DNA from: Leisingera sp. M658
GTDB taxonomy: Bacteria > Pseudomonadota > Alphaproteobacteria > Rhodobacterales > Rhodobacteraceae
DNA length: 64,000 nucleotides
Assembly: GCF_025144145.1 (NCBI RefSeq)
Contig: NZ_CP083546.1
Span: 633,001-697,000 of the forward strand
Direction: 5' to 3'
In this document: positions 52,889 through 61,970 of the stretch, in pieces
Layout of the letters: every line of letters begins with the position of its first letter
Numbering within the stretch: the first letter of the stretch is position 1
Position numbers and translations under genes: made by a program
Notes under the pieces: model-generated
What the model was told of the DNA's origin: nothing
Seen by the model: the letters and a program-made list of their open reading frames with translations, nothing else
The model's database searches: none

Positions 52889-54064
52889 TTACGGGCGTTC
52901 AACGCACAAGGCAACGCCCATGCCGCCGCCGATGCACAGGGTGGCCAGGCCTTTTTTTGCGCCGCGGCGTTTCATTTCGAACAGCAGCGTGTTCAGCACC
53001 CGGCAGCCCGAGGCGCCGATCGGGTGGCCGATGGCAATGGCGCCGCCGTTCACGTTCACAATCGACGGATCCCAGCCCATGTCCTTGTTCACGGCACAGG
53101 CCTGCGCGGCAAAGGCTTCGTTGGCTTCGACCAGATCCAGGTCGCCGACCGACCAGCCGGCCTTTTCCAGCGCCTTGCGCGAAGCATAGATCGGGCCGAC
53201 GCCCATGATCGACGGATCCAGGCCGGCCGTGGCATAAGACGCGATACGGGCCAGCGGTTCGATACCGCGCTTTTCGGCTTCATCGGCGCTCATCAGCAGG
53301 GTGGCGGCAGCACCGTCGTTCAGGCCCGAGGCATTGGCAGCGGTGACAGACCCGTCCTTGGCAAAGGCCGGACGCAGTTTCTGCATCGCTTCCATGGTGG
53401 CGCCGTGACGGATATATTCGTCCTGGTCCACCACAATGTCGCCCTTGCGGTGTTTGACGGTAAAGGCGGCGATCTCATCGGCGAATTTGCCGGCTTTCTG
53501 CGCCGCTTCCGCCTTGTTCTGCGAGGCTACGGCGAACTCATCCTGCATCTCGCGGGAGATCTGCCACTGCTCGGCCACGTTTTCGGCGGTCTGGCCCATG
53601 TGGTAGCCGTTGAAAGCGTCCCACAGACCATCGCGGATCATGGTGTCGATATATTTCATATCGCCCATCTTCTGGCCGGCCCGCAGATGTGCTGCATGGG
53701 GGCTGAGGGTCATGTTCTCCTGGCCGCCGGCGGCCACGATCGAGGCATCGCCCAGCATGATGTGCTGTGCGCCCAGTGCCACGGCGCGCAGGCCCGAGCC
53801 GCAAACCTGGTTAAGGCCCCAGGCGGCGCTTTCCTGCGGCAGACCGGCGTTGATGTGGGCTTGACGGGCCGGGTTCTGGCCCTGTGCGGCGGTCAGAACC
53901 TGGCCAAGGATGGTTTCCGAGACTTCGGATTTGTCCACGCCGGCCCGCTCCACCACGGCTTCCAGCACGGCTGCGCCCAGATCGTGGGCAGGGGTGTTGG
54001 CGAACGAGCCGCCAAAGGAGCCGACGGCGGTGCGCGCGGCGGATGCAATTACAACATTGGTCAT
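52889..54064 (-). CDS. phaA: Acetyl-CoA C-acetyltransferase (beta-ketothiolase)
   Basis: Condenses two acetyl-CoA to acetoacetyl-CoA, first step of polyhydroxybutyrate synthesis. 391 aa with the nucleophile Cys in [12 protein letters not shown] (about residue 88), the His in [15 protein letters not shown] (about 347) and the second Cys in [15 protein letters not shown] 54064 gives the family start ([18 protein letters not shown]); ATG 54085 is an alternative. Confidence 0.95.
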   Translation of the reverse strand: MTNVVIASAARTAVGSFGGSFANTPAHDLGAAVLEAVVERAGVDKSEVSETILGQVLTAAQGQNPARQAHINAGLPQESAAWGLNQVCGSGLRAVALGAQHIMLGDASIVAAGGQENMTLSPHAAHLRAGQKMGDMKYIDTMIRDGLWDAFNGYHMGQTAENVAEQWQISREMQDEFAVASQNKAEAAQKAGKFADEIAAFTVKHRKGDIVVDQDEYIRHGATMEAMQKLRPAFAKDGSVTAANASGLNDGAAATLLMSADEAEKRGIEPLARIASYATAGLDPSIMGVGPIYASRKALEKAGWSVGDLDLVEANEAFAAQACAVNKDMGWDPSIVNVNGGAIAIGHPIGASGCRVLNTLLFEMKRRGAKKGLATLCIGGGMGVALCVERP

Positions 54065-54177
54065 TGATTTCTGGTCCTCTGCCATCAATTCAGGTCTTCC
54101 GGGGGATCTTTGCGCGCGGGATGTGAAATCGGGCGCGCAATAATCTTTCCCGTATCCTCCGGGTGCCGACATAATCT

Positions 54178-54197
54178 ATTGCTGCATGTGCAGCAAT
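54178..54197. promoter_or_regulatory. Perfect palindrome upstream of phaA (PhaR-box-like)
   Basis: ATTGCTGCA-TG-TGCAGCAAT, 9-bp arms, about 115 bp upstream of phaA. It contains CTGC-N4-GCAG, like the TGC-rich sites reported for PhaR repressors in Rhodobacterales (from memory). Confidence 0.55.
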
Positions 54198-54198
54198 T

Positions 54199-54578
54199 GA
54201 CAGGGTGTCTCAGGGGGGGCAGCAGAGTCAACCGCCAGAAACGCCTCGCGGCACAGGATTCCCGTCAGCCGGAGGAGAACCTTCCGCAAAGCAGCGAAAC
54301 AACACGCAAACTGCGTCAGCAGCCTGGTCTTTGAATGCGCTGGAATTGCTGGGCTGGCAGGACAGGGGCACTGATGTGAATAGGATAGAGGCAGCGCAAG
54401 GAAACCCTTGCCCTTCGCAGGGCGCTTTTGCGGCGCCGTGATCGGAGCAGGGCCGGGCCGGCAGGTGTCCTGTCCTCAACTGCGTCCTGAACGTCCTCAC
54501 CCGTGAATGGGGGCCATGTGAACCTTCTGACCAGGGAGGTTTCCGAGACCGTCCGCGGTGTCAGCTCCCCTGGCGTGC
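54199..54578. other. Gene-free region between phaA and the EAL gene
   Basis: About 380 bp with no supported gene on either strand; open frames here have no ribosome site and poor composition. One small hairpin (GCAAGG-AAAC-CCTTGC, 54397-54412) is visible. A small RNA is possible but nothing shows it directly. Confidence 0.5.
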
Positions 54579-55418
54579 TCAGCTTGCCTCCCGGCGCTGC
54601 TTCATGTCCTCAATCCAGGGCGGCGAGACGGAAGGCGCGCCAAACAGGTAGCCTTGCAGGCAATCAACGCCGTTTTCGACAAGGAATTCCGCATCCTCCT
54701 GGCTTTCCACCGATTCCGCGACGGTGAACATGTCAAATTGTTTGGCAATGCCGACCAGGGCACGGACAACGGACTGGTTGTCATGGCTGGTGTGGATGCC
54801 GCGAACGAATTGGCCGTCGATCTTGACCGCATCAAAGAAAAACTGGCGGAAATGGCCGATCGCGGTGGTGCTGGCGCCGAAATTGTCCAACGCAAAGGCG
54901 ATCCCGTGCTGTTGCATCCGCCCCATGAAATCTGTCACCAGTTCCGGTGCCGCCATCGCCGAAGCCTCGGATATCTCCAGCACCAGCCGCTCACCCAGCG
55001 TTGCGTCGCGTTTCAGGAACCGGTCCAACACGTTTACCCAGCGCTGATAGCCGATGGAGCGGGCCGACATGTTCACAGACAGTCGGATCCGCGGGTATTT
55101 ATCCAGCGCCCGCAATCCATGCTGCAGGGCCAGGCAGTCCATCTCGCGGCCGATTTCCTTGTCTTCGACCACATGCATGAATTCACGGGCGGGAATCACC
55201 CGGCCTGTCGGGTCCAGAACCCGGATGTAGCCCTCGTAAAACGCCACCCCATGCGGTGCCATCGCCTGCATGACTGGCTGATAGGCCAGCACGGTCTGAT
55301 TGTGGCGCACCGCATCTGCAACCATGTCCAGGGTGGAGCGGTCGCGCCCGGTCACCGCTGCGTTCAGCGGATTTTCAGAGCCTTCGGGTAAATCTGCATT
55401 GGCGTTGAGTATGGTCAT
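54579..55418 (-). CDS. EAL-domain protein, partly degenerate
   Basis: 279 aa, one EAL domain with no other domain. The signature ExLxR reads YEGYIR (Glu kept), SVNMS and LEISE are present, and the substrate-loop DDFG reads DNFG. The Lys in DAVKIDGQFV is kept, and the AEGVE motif reads AESVE. Loss of the second Asp of DDFG and the changed AEG loop suggest weak or no phosphodiesterase activity and perhaps a c-di-GMP-sensing role. Last residues (WIEDMKQRREAS) are basic. Confidence 0.87.
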   Translation of the reverse strand: MTILNANADLPEGSENPLNAAVTGRDRSTLDMVADAVRHNQTVLAYQPVMQAMAPHGVAFYEGYIRVLDPTGRVIPAREFMHVVEDKEIGREMDCLALQHGLRALDKYPRIRLSVNMSARSIGYQRWVNVLDRFLKRDATLGERLVLEISEASAMAAPELVTDFMGRMQQHGIAFALDNFGASTTAIGHFRQFFFDAVKIDGQFVRGIHTSHDNQSVVRALVGIAKQFDMFTVAESVESQEDAEFLVENGVDCLQGYLFGAPSVSPPWIEDMKQRREAS

Positions 55419-55546
55419 GTGCTGCTGGGGCCCTGTTCCGGCAAAGGTGTGGCACAGTATGGTGCTCCCGGCAGTTTCACGCAAAAGGGTTGAAGCGGAA
55501 TTAAAGTTCGAATTTGAATGATCTGCCTGATGCCACCGCGGTAGGC

Positions 55547-56479
55547 TTAGCCGTCAAAGCCGGGAGTGCCTGCATCTTCAGGGTGGCGGGCGAGGTGGTC
55601 TGCTTTGATCCCGGCTGAGGTGCTGCGGCTGCCATCGTGGCTGTAACCCGGCGGCGCAAAAGCATAAAGAAACCGCTGTTTCCAGCTGAGGCCGGGTTGG
55701 GCCATGTCCTTGAAAATGCCCGCCCATTCATGAAAGGCGACGCGCAGCGGATTGAAAGTGGCGATGTTGTGGACCAGGCCGAAATCGGGGCGGTCGCGAT
55801 CCTGCTCGGGCACAAAGGTGCCGAAAATCCTGTCCCAGATGATGAAAACGCCGGCATAGTTGCAATCCAGATACCGTGCATTGCGGCCGTGATGGGCGCG
55901 GTGGTGGCTGGGGGTGTTCATCACCGCCTCGAACCAGCGCGGCAGGCGGTTTATCGTCTCGGTATGAATCCAGAACTGGTAGATCAGGTTCAGCCCGCCG
56001 CAAAACAACACCAGCGCCGGATGGAACCCCAGCAGCACCATCGGCGCCTTTACCACCATCATGAATGTGAATGTCCCGGTCCAGGTCTGCCGCAGCGCGG
56101 TTGTCAGGTTGTAGTGCTGGCTGGAGTGATGATTCACGTGGGACGCCCAGACCCAGCGAACCCGGTGGCCGAAGCGATGCACCCAGTAATAGCGCAGATC
56201 GTCCAGCACAAAACACAGCAGCACCGCCCACAGGGACGTGCCCATGTCCAGCGGTGTGATCTGCCACAGCAGCATCAGCAACCCCCAGGCGGCAAAGCCC
56301 AGCAGCAGCCCTTCGGCGACGCTGCCCGCGCCCATGATCAGCGAGGTGACGGCATCGCGAGTCTCATACCGCCCACCGCGTTTCTTCAGCGCGATCCACA
56401 GCAGTTCTGCGAGGATGGCAGCGATGAAGAACGGCACTGCCAGCTGAGTCACATCGGGGTAATGGATGGGGGTGGTCAT
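55547..56479 (-). CDS. Fatty acid hydroxylase / sterol desaturase family protein
   Basis: 310-aa membrane di-iron enzyme. Histidine motifs: HRFGHR (about residue 98-103), HVNHHSSQHYN (about 111-121), and TPSHHRAHHGRN (about 186-197), among about four membrane helices. The family hydroxylates or desaturates lipids, including carotenoids and ornithine lipids; the substrate here is unknown. It overlaps the 132-aa gene by 4 bp (ATGA). Confidence 0.9.
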   Translation of the reverse strand: MTTPIHYPDVTQLAVPFFIAAILAELLWIALKKRGGRYETRDAVTSLIMGAGSVAEGLLLGFAAWGLLMLLWQITPLDMGTSLWAVLLCFVLDDLRYYWVHRFGHRVRWVWASHVNHHSSQHYNLTTALRQTWTGTFTFMMVVKAPMVLLGFHPALVLFCGGLNLIYQFWIHTETINRLPRWFEAVMNTPSHHRAHHGRNARYLDCNYAGVFIIWDRIFGTFVPEQDRDRPDFGLVHNIATFNPLRVAFHEWAGIFKDMAQPGLSWKQRFLYAFAPPGYSHDGSRSTSAGIKADHLARHPEDAGTPGFDG

Positions 56480-56874
56480 GCGGTCTCCGCTGCGGTTGCG
56501 ACCTGCGCCAGCCATTCCCGGCGCTCGTACTCTGACAGGGAAAGGGAAACGCCGGGAGCCGCGACGTCGTTGAAATCAAAGCGCAGCCCGGTCCCGGTCT
56601 CGCGGACTTGAGTTATGGTCAGGTGACGGCCAACCGTGTCAGCACCGAAGGCCCAAAGGAGCCCGGGGCCAGCCTTGGTTATCACCAGCGCGGCTTGCCC
56701 GCTGGAGGCAGGCGTCACCTGTGTGATGGAATCGGCAGGAAACTGGCGGAGCCAGGCGGCGCGGCTGTTTTCGTGCGTCAACACGGCCTGCCGGGACCGT
56801 CCTGTCAGGTGCAGCAGCACCGCAATGGCAGATATCCCGCCCGCAACCAGGGCCAGCAGCAGTTCCAGCGGCAT
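56476..56874 (-). CDS. Small membrane protein coupled to the hydroxylase gene
   Basis: 132 aa. One N-terminal membrane helix (LELLLALVAGGISAIAVLLHLTG) is followed by a soluble beta-rich part (SITQVTPASSGQAALVITKAGPGLLWAFGADTVGRHLTI, LRFDFNDVAAPGVSLSLSEYERREWL). No known family. The overlap with the hydroxylase gene suggests a partner role. Confidence 0.78.
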   Translation of the reverse strand: MPLELLLALVAGGISAIAVLLHLTGRSRQAVLTHENSRAAWLRQFPADSITQVTPASSGQAALVITKAGPGLLWAFGADTVGRHLTITQVRETGTGLRFDFNDVAAPGVSLSLSEYERREWLAQVATAAETA

Positions 56875-57016
56875 GACGTCCTCCCGCGGACAGATTGCCG
56901 GCCCGCCGGGAAGCTGTCAAAGGTGGCGTGGGGTCAAGCAAGTCCGCCCTACCGGCAGGGACGGGCATGGCTTTGTTGCACAAATCGTCTGAAGGGATTC
57001 ACTGTATGAATCCAGC

Positions 57017-58007
57017 GTGATAGCTGAAGACATGAGCAGTTGGGGCCCTAAGAAGTACAAGACCAAGAATTGGTCGTCTTACAATGACAGCTTGAAGCAG
57101 CGCGGATCGTTGTCAATTTGGTTTGATCCGGAGATGGTTTGGACGCCGCCGCCAAACGGCAAGCGAGGTCGGCAACAACAATTCAGTGATGCCGCCATTC
57201 AGACGTGTCTGACGTTGAAGATCCTGCTTGGCATGCCGCTTCGGCAGACAACTGGGTTCGTCCAGAGCCTGTTGCGATTGGTCGGCCTGGACTGGACCGC
57301 GCCGGACTTCAGCACCTTATGCCGCCGCCAGAGAACACTGAATGTGGGCCTGTCATATCGAGGCTCCAAAGGTCCATTGCACCTCCTTATCGACAGCACA
57401 GGTATCAAGGCCGAAGGTGAAGGCGAGTGGAGTGCGGAGGATCAGAAAACAGTCCGGGGGACTGTTTTCCCGACAAACGCGCAAGCATGGCGGCCCCAAA
57501 CGCCGCATCTGGCGAAAAATACATATTGGAATTGACGAAGAAACACTGGAGGTTCGGATGGTCGAGGTCACCAGCAGCAACGTCGGAGATGCTCCCATGC
57601 TGCCAGAACTTCTGAACCAAATCCCGCCCGACCAGGACATCGGCAGCGTCACAGCTGATGGGGCATATGACACGCGTAAATGCCACGAGGCGATTGCCGC
57701 CAGAGGTGCCAATGCCGTGATCCCTCCGCGCAAGAATGCCAAGCCCTGGAACCCGACGAACGCCGGAGCGATTGCCCGAAACGAAGCGGTCAGTGCGCAG
57801 CAACATCTGGGCCGCACCTTGTGGCGACGTTGGAGCGGATACCACTGCCAAAGCCGCGTCGAAACGAAGATGCATTGCATGAAACTACTTGGCCAATCGC
57901 TGGTGGCGAGGGACTTTGATCGGCAGGTTGCAGAAATCCACGTCCGCATCGCCATCCTCAACCGCTACACGGCTCTTGGCATACCCGTCACTGAGCCTGT
58001 AGGCTGA
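57017..58007 (+). pseudogene. IS903-group transposase, broken by a 43-bp insertion
   Basis: The DDE transposase is split between two frames. The first part (GTG 57017 or ATG 57032) contains FDPEMVWTPPPNGKRGRQQQFSD and the first catalytic Asp in HLLIDSTGIK. After GEGEWSA the frame is lost. The second part resumes with RKHGGPKRRIWRKIHIGIDEETLEV and holds the second Asp (VTADGAYDTR) and the Glu (SRVETKMHCMKLLG). Taking out about 43 bp (near 57437-57479) restores a single frame of about 315 aa. No active transposase is expected unless the frame is bypassed. Confidence 0.9.
57445..57469. repeat. Palindrome inserted in the transposase gene
   Basis: GAAAACAGTCC-GGG-GGACTGTTTTC: perfect 11-bp arms around a 3-base loop, centred in the 43-bp segment that breaks the transposase. 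It looks like a REP/MITE-like unit. Confidence 0.8.
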
Positions 58008-58098
58008 GTCCGTATGGGGTATAAGGGGAAGAGCGTCCTTCGCCTGATTTGTGCAACAAAGCCGATGGGCATGCAAACCGCGCGCCGGCGTTTCTGGC

Positions 58099-58440
58099 TT
58101 AAACCGTGGCAGCCGCGCGCTGCGGCTTTGCCAGAACCTGCATCTGCACCACTTGTTCAACAAAGGGCACCAGCCCTTCGGACCCTGAAGACCGGTCCTT
58201 CAGATGGATGCAGACGTCCGGGCGCAGCGCCGCAATGATGCCAATGAGATCGCCGCGGACCTGATCGTCCAGGCCCGCGCCCATGATCACGCATTCTATA
58301 CGCGGCTCACTTTCCAGCTGGCGCACCACCTCGGGCTGGTCATGCGCGCCGAGCCAATGGATCGGCAGATGGTCCAGCTCCTCTGCGACATTGCCAATCA
58401 CATGCGGCAGCTTGCCGATCAGTAACACAACAGGTTTCAT
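58099..58440 (-). CDS. Small cytoplasmic protein of unknown function
   Basis: 113 aa: MKPVVLLIGKLPHVIGNVAEELDHLPIHWLGAHDQPEVVRQLESEP, then VIMGAGLDDQVRGDLIGIIAALRPDVCIHLKDRSSGSEGLVPFVEQVV. The alternating strand/helix pattern resembles a receiver-like or small Rossmann fold. The phospho-acceptor Asp cannot be placed with confidence. It lies just beyond the IS. Confidence 0.72.
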   Translation of the reverse strand: MKPVVLLIGKLPHVIGNVAEELDHLPIHWLGAHDQPEVVRQLESEPRIECVIMGAGLDDQVRGDLIGIIAALRPDVCIHLKDRSSGSEGLVPFVEQVVQMQVLAKPQRAAATV

Positions 58441-58529
58441 TTCACTCTCCACCCTATCGACGGGCGCCGTTTCGGGACGCCCACTCAAGAGTGAAGTAGT
58501 GCGAAATCCTGGCAGGTCAGGCCGCGGCT

Positions 58530-59159
58530 TCAGGGCTGAGTAACATGAACAACCCGGCACTTGGATCGATTTGCTTCCAGGACGTTTTTGAGAACGTGCG
58601 CCGAAGCTTCGCTTTTGCTGGCTTGGACATCGTCTGCACAGTGTTTCAGCGCGGTTTCCTCGGCTTGGCTCTTGCTTGCGAAGTTCCAGCTAAAACCGCT
58701 GTCTCCGTTTTCGGCAACAGCAAAGGCGCCGTAGATGCCTGTTGTTTGTTGCTTCCTGTAGGCGGCAAAGGTGAGATTCCCGCTCTGACTGAGCGTTCTG
58801 CCCGGGCGTGACTGGTGTTTCTTTGGCAGAACTGTTGCGTAGGCCTGGCAGCTCGATGGCGTTCGGGACTTGGATTGACAAGACTTCAAGGCGTAGTGCT
58901 TAGCCAGCGGAAGGGAGCTTGTATTCCAAAACGCTCCAACCAGATCTTCTGGCGGATTCACAAACATTGCGCCGTAGAACTCCGCATTCTTTTTGAAGAA
59001 GGCAAAGCTTTTTTTCATGTCGCCCGTCAGGCGGATGTCCGAATTGATCGAAAGTTTGGATCTGGTTCCTTCAATCAGTATTTCTTCAGCCTGAGTAGCG
59101 CAGGTTATCGAGAAAAGAACGGCAGCAGCCGCTGCTAGACCTGAAAGAAAATGTCTCAA
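58530..59159 (-). CDS. Exported DUF4189-like protein
   Basis: 209 aa with a signal peptide (MRHFLSGLAAAAAVLFSITCATQA). The second half contains YGAFAVAENGDSGFSWNFASKSQAEETALKHCADD, the pattern of DUF4189 (GA-A, W/S-x-N, AE-xx-AL-xx-C). The first half has a weaker similar unit (LPLAKHYALKSCQSKSRTPSSCQAYATVLPKK). Its cysteines could form disulfides in the periplasm. AT-richer than its neighbours; function unknown. Confidence 0.75.
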   Translation of the reverse strand: MRHFLSGLAAAAAVLFSITCATQAEEILIEGTRSKLSINSDIRLTGDMKKSFAFFKKNAEFYGAMFVNPPEDLVGAFWNTSSLPLAKHYALKSCQSKSRTPSSCQAYATVLPKKHQSRPGRTLSQSGNLTFAAYRKQQTTGIYGAFAVAENGDSGFSWNFASKSQAEETALKHCADDVQASKSEASAHVLKNVLEANRSKCRVVHVTQP

Positions 59160-59217
59160 AAAAGTCTTCTGGGGTCACTATTTGCCCCAGGCTACTAACT
59201 TGAAACTCAAGCGCAAG

Positions 59218-59781
59218 CTACTTTGACGCGATCATCGCCTTCACGATCTCCTTGGCGCTGTCCGAGTTCCACTCGGCATCGCCCAAGAGCCGCGCCACTT
59301 CCTTGCCTTCGCGGTCCAGCAGCACCGTGATCGGCAATCCAATCACTGCCATCTCGCGCGCCAGCGCCTGTTTCGGATCCTGGTGGCGCGGCAGGTTGCT
59401 GATGCCGTTCTCGTCAAAGAACTTCTGGATGCCGGCGGGAGAGTTGCGCCCGGTGGCGATGGTCAGCACCTCGAAATCCGCTCCGCCCAGTTCCTCCTGC
59501 AGCTCAGCCAGCTGCGGCATTTCCTTGCGGCAGGGAGCGCACCAGGTGGCCCAGAAGTTCAGCAGAACCACCTTGCCCTGGTAGTCCTCCAGGCTGGCGG
59601 TACCGGCGCCGTCGGCCAGCTCAAACGCGGTGGCGGACACATCCCGCGGCTCGGAATGCACGACCAGGCGGCGGAGGCTGTCTTCACGCAAGCCCTCCAG
59701 CTGCGCCTGATCCGCCGCACCAGCGGCATTTGCACCCAAGGTCAGGGCCATATAAAGGGAAAGCTGACGAAACAGACGCAT
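59218..59781 (-). CDS. TlpA-family periplasmic thiol-disulfide oxidoreductase
   Basis: 187 aa with an N-terminal signal/anchor ([22 protein letters not shown]) and a thioredoxin-like domain: [25 protein letters not shown] (active site WCAPC) and the cis-Pro loop [15 protein letters not shown]. It acts as a reductant in the periplasm, for example in cytochrome c or copper-centre assembly. It is divergent from argH with 22 bp between the starts. Confidence 0.93.
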   Translation of the reverse strand: MRLFRQLSLYMALTLGANAAGAADQAQLEGLREDSLRRLVVHSEPRDVSATAFELADGAGTASLEDYQGKVVLLNFWATWCAPCRKEMPQLAELQEELGGADFEVLTIATGRNSPAGIQKFFDENGISNLPRHQDPKQALAREMAVIGLPITVLLDREGKEVARLLGDAEWNSDSAKEIVKAMIASK

Positions 59782-59803
59782 ATTATCTCCGGGGTTCCAC
59801 ACC

Positions 59804-61198
59804 ATGACAGATCAATCCTCGAACCAGATGTGGGGCGGCCGCTTTGCCGCAGGTCCCGACGCGATCATGGAGGCGATCAATGCCTCGATCGGGTTCGACA
59901 AGCGGATGGCAGCACAGGACATCGCAGGCTCTAGGGCCCATGCGGCAATGTTGGCCGCAGCAGGCGTTATTACGGATAATGATGCTAAGGCCATTCGGGA
60001 AGGGCTGCTCACCGTTTTGTCAGAGATCGAGGGCGGAACTTTTCAGTTTTCCACCGCCCTGGAAGACATCCACATGAATGTGGAGGCCCGGCTGAAAGAC
60101 ATCATTGGCGAGCCGGCAGGCCGCCTGCACACGGGCCGGTCACGCAATGACCAGGTGGCGACCGATTTCAAACTCTGGGTGCGGGACCAGCTGGACGCGG
60201 CGGAATCCGGCCTCTTGGCGCTGATCCGCGCGCTTCTGTCGCAGGCCGAGGCGGGCGCCGATTGGGTGATGCCGGGCTTTACCCACCTGCAGACCGCGCA
60301 GCCGGTGACCTGGGGCCACCATATGATGGCTTATGTGGAAATGTTCGGCCGCGATCTGTCCCGCGTGCGCGACGCGCGCGTGCGGATGAACGAATCGCCT
60401 CTGGGCGCGGCGGCGCTGGCAGGCACCTCCTTCCCCATAGACCGGGAGATGACGGCAAGTGCGCTGGGCTTTGACCGCCCGGCAGCCAACTCGCTGGATG
60501 CGGTCAGCGACCGTGACTTTGCGCTGGAGTTCCTGTCTGTGGCCTCGATCAGCGCCGTGCATCTGTCGCGTTTCGCCGAAGAGCTGGTGATCTGGTCCTC
60601 GGCCCAGTTCCGGTTTGTAACGCTGAGCGACCGGTTCTCCACCGGCTCGTCGATCATGCCGCAGAAAAAGAACCCGGACGCCGCCGAGCTGATCCGCGCC
60701 AAGGTGGGCCGCATTTTCGGTGCCAATACCGCACTGATGATGGTGATGAAGGGGCTGCCCTTGGCCTATTCCAAGGACATGCAGGAAGACAAGGAACAGG
60801 TCTTTGATGCCGCCGACAACTGGATGCTGGCGCTGGCGGCGATGGAAGGCATGGTCAAGGACATGACCGGCAACCGCGTTGAGCTGGCGGCGGCGGCCGG
60901 GTCCGGATTTTCCACCGCCACCGATCTGGCCGACTGGATGGTCAGGGTGCTGAAGGTGCCGTTCCGCGACGCCCACCATGTTACCGGCACCCTGGTGGCG
61001 ATGGCCGAAAGCCGCGGCTGCGACCTGCCGGATCTGTCACTGGCAGACATGCAGAGTGTCCATGCAGAGATCACCAAAGATATCTTCACTGTGCTTGGCG
61101 TTGAGAATTCGGTAAACTCGCGTATGTCTTATGGCGGCACTGCGCCGGCGCAAGTGCGCGCGCAGATCGCCCGCTGGACAGAGATTCTGGCAAGCTGA
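59804..61198 (+). CDS. argH: Argininosuccinate lyase
   Basis: Last step of arginine synthesis, splitting argininosuccinate to arginine and fumarate. 464 aa with [11 protein letters not shown] near the N-terminus, [28 protein letters not shown]-like segment ([16 protein letters not shown]) and the superfamily signature [12 protein letters not shown]. Followed by a small lipoprotein gene 36 bp later, as in other roseobacters. Confidence 0.96.
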   Translation: MTDQSSNQMWGGRFAAGPDAIMEAINASIGFDKRMAAQDIAGSRAHAAMLAAAGVITDNDAKAIREGLLTVLSEIEGGTFQFSTALEDIHMNVEARLKDIIGEPAGRLHTGRSRNDQVATDFKLWVRDQLDAAESGLLALIRALLSQAEAGADWVMPGFTHLQTAQPVTWGHHMMAYVEMFGRDLSRVRDARVRMNESPLGAAALAGTSFPIDREMTASALGFDRPAANSLDAVSDRDFALEFLSVASISAVHLSRFAEELVIWSSAQFRFVTLSDRFSTGSSIMPQKKNPDAAELIRAKVGRIFGANTALMMVMKGLPLAYSKDMQEDKEQVFDAADNWMLALAAMEGMVKDMTGNRVELAAAAGSGFSTATDLADWMVRVLKVPFRDAHHVTGTLVAMAESRGCDLPDLSLADMQSVHAEITKDIFTVLGVENSVNSRMSYGGTAPAQVRAQIARWTEILAS

Positions 61199-61234
61199 GG
61201 CTGAGAGTCGCGGCCCGCGGCAAGGAGGCAGAAA

Positions 61235-61411
61235 ATGCGCAACATGATCTTTGCATTGCTTGGTCTGGCGGTTCTGGCCGCCTGCGGCGTCGATGGCGAA
61301 CCGGTGCAGCCGACACTGAACGCCGGTGTCGGCGTCGGGGACAGCGGTGTCCACGTGGGCGGCGCGGTCGGGCTGCACAAGGGGCCAGTCAGTGTTTTCC
61401 TGGGGTTCTAG
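61235..61411 (+). CDS. Small lipoprotein between argH and lysA (58 aa)
   Basis: MRNMIFALLGLAVLAACGVD: a short signal with lipobox LAAC. The 42-residue mature part is Gly/Val-rich (LNAGVGVGDSGVHVGGAVG, then GPVSVFLGF). It has a perfect ribosome site (AAGGAGG) before ATG 61235 and a terminator after it. From memory such mini-lipoproteins occur at this place in related genomes. Function unknown. Confidence 0.85.
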   Translation: MRNMIFALLGLAVLAACGVDGEPVQPTLNAGVGVGDSGVHVGGAVGLHKGPVSVFLGF

Positions 61412-61454
61412 CGGCCCGCGCACTTGACGCGGTGCCGTTGACACACCACCTCTG

Positions 61455-61490
61455 AACCGTCCCTGCCGACCGCTGGGACGGTTTTCATTT
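61455..61490 (+). terminator. Rho-independent terminator after argH/lipoprotein
   Basis: Stem AACCGTCCC/GGGACGGTT (61455-61463 and 61475-61483), followed by a TTTTCATTT run. Confidence 0.85.
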
Positions 61491-61502
61491 GGGGATTTTG
61501 TG

Positions 61503-61655
61503 ATGAAAGCTGCAGTTGTATTTCTGTGCCTGATTGGGCTCGCAGCCTGCGATACCGGATCGCAGGCATCCAAACCACCGCAAAAGCAAGAACCCGCAGC
61601 AACCGGGGTGTCGGTTTCCGGATATGGCCGGGTCGGGGTTTCTCATACGTTTTAA
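61503..61655 (+). CDS. Second small lipoprotein (50 aa)
   Basis: MKAAVVFLCLIGLAACDTGS: signal with lipobox LAAC, then a Lys/Pro/Gln linker (KPPQKQEPAA) and GVSVSGYGRVGVSHTF. The Gly/Val C-terminus recalls the first lipoprotein just upstream, so they may be diverged duplicates. No strong ribosome site is seen (GGGGATTTTG only), and it follows a terminator, so expression is less sure. Confidence 0.62.
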   Translation: MKAAVVFLCLIGLAACDTGSQASKPPQKQEPAATGVSVSGYGRVGVSHTF

Positions 61656-61968
61656 GCGCAAGCTTTTTTGCCTTTCGGTCCGCCCGGTTGCTGTCTTCTG
61701 CTGTCCGTTCTGCAAAAAGGTGCTGAGCTTCAGCAGTAAGGAATGGCGGCGCCGCCTTGGAGGCGGAGGCGGGAGGTTTCTCCCGCACGCTGAACGTTGT
61801 CTCTGCGTGCCCTTTCCAAAGGGCCCTGTTCCAATGTGCCGGGGATGTCAGGCCCAGCGGTGACCGCGATCAAAGCGAGAATGGCCTATTGGGTTTAAGA
61901 TGCAGTGACAGGCGCGCGCGCCGGGAACGCAACGCTCGGATGACGCGTCCAGGTGCGGCCGTTGTGCA
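61656..61968. other. Gene-free region upstream of lysA, part 1
   Basis: No supported gene. It contains a GCGGGAG-GTTT-CTCCCGC hairpin (61769-61786) and a CCCTTT-CCA-AAGGG stem near 61812-61826. Open frames have no ribosome site and poor coding character. Confidence 0.5.
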
Positions 61969-61970
61969 GT

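Larger units (their letters stand above)
56969..58063 (+). mobile_element. IS5-family (IS903-group) insertion sequence, decayed
   Basis: 1,095 bp bounded by perfect 18-bp inverted repeats GGCTTTGTTGCACAAATC (56969-56986 and 58046-58063), which differ from the IS903 end at few bases. Flanking 9-mers are GACGGGCAT (left) and GATGGGCAT (right): a 9-bp target duplication with one change, as expected for this group and for an old insertion. It sits between two minus-strand genes and disrupts neither. Confidence 0.92.

Noticed and set aside
54205-54500. Open frames of 78-90 codons on both strands between phaA and the EAL gene
   Set aside because: No ribosome site, poor composition and no recognisable sequence.
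55500-55530. GTTCGAATT stretch that resembles a tRNA T-loop
   Set aside because: No acceptor stem or anticodon arm can be built around it. I found no tRNA in the window.
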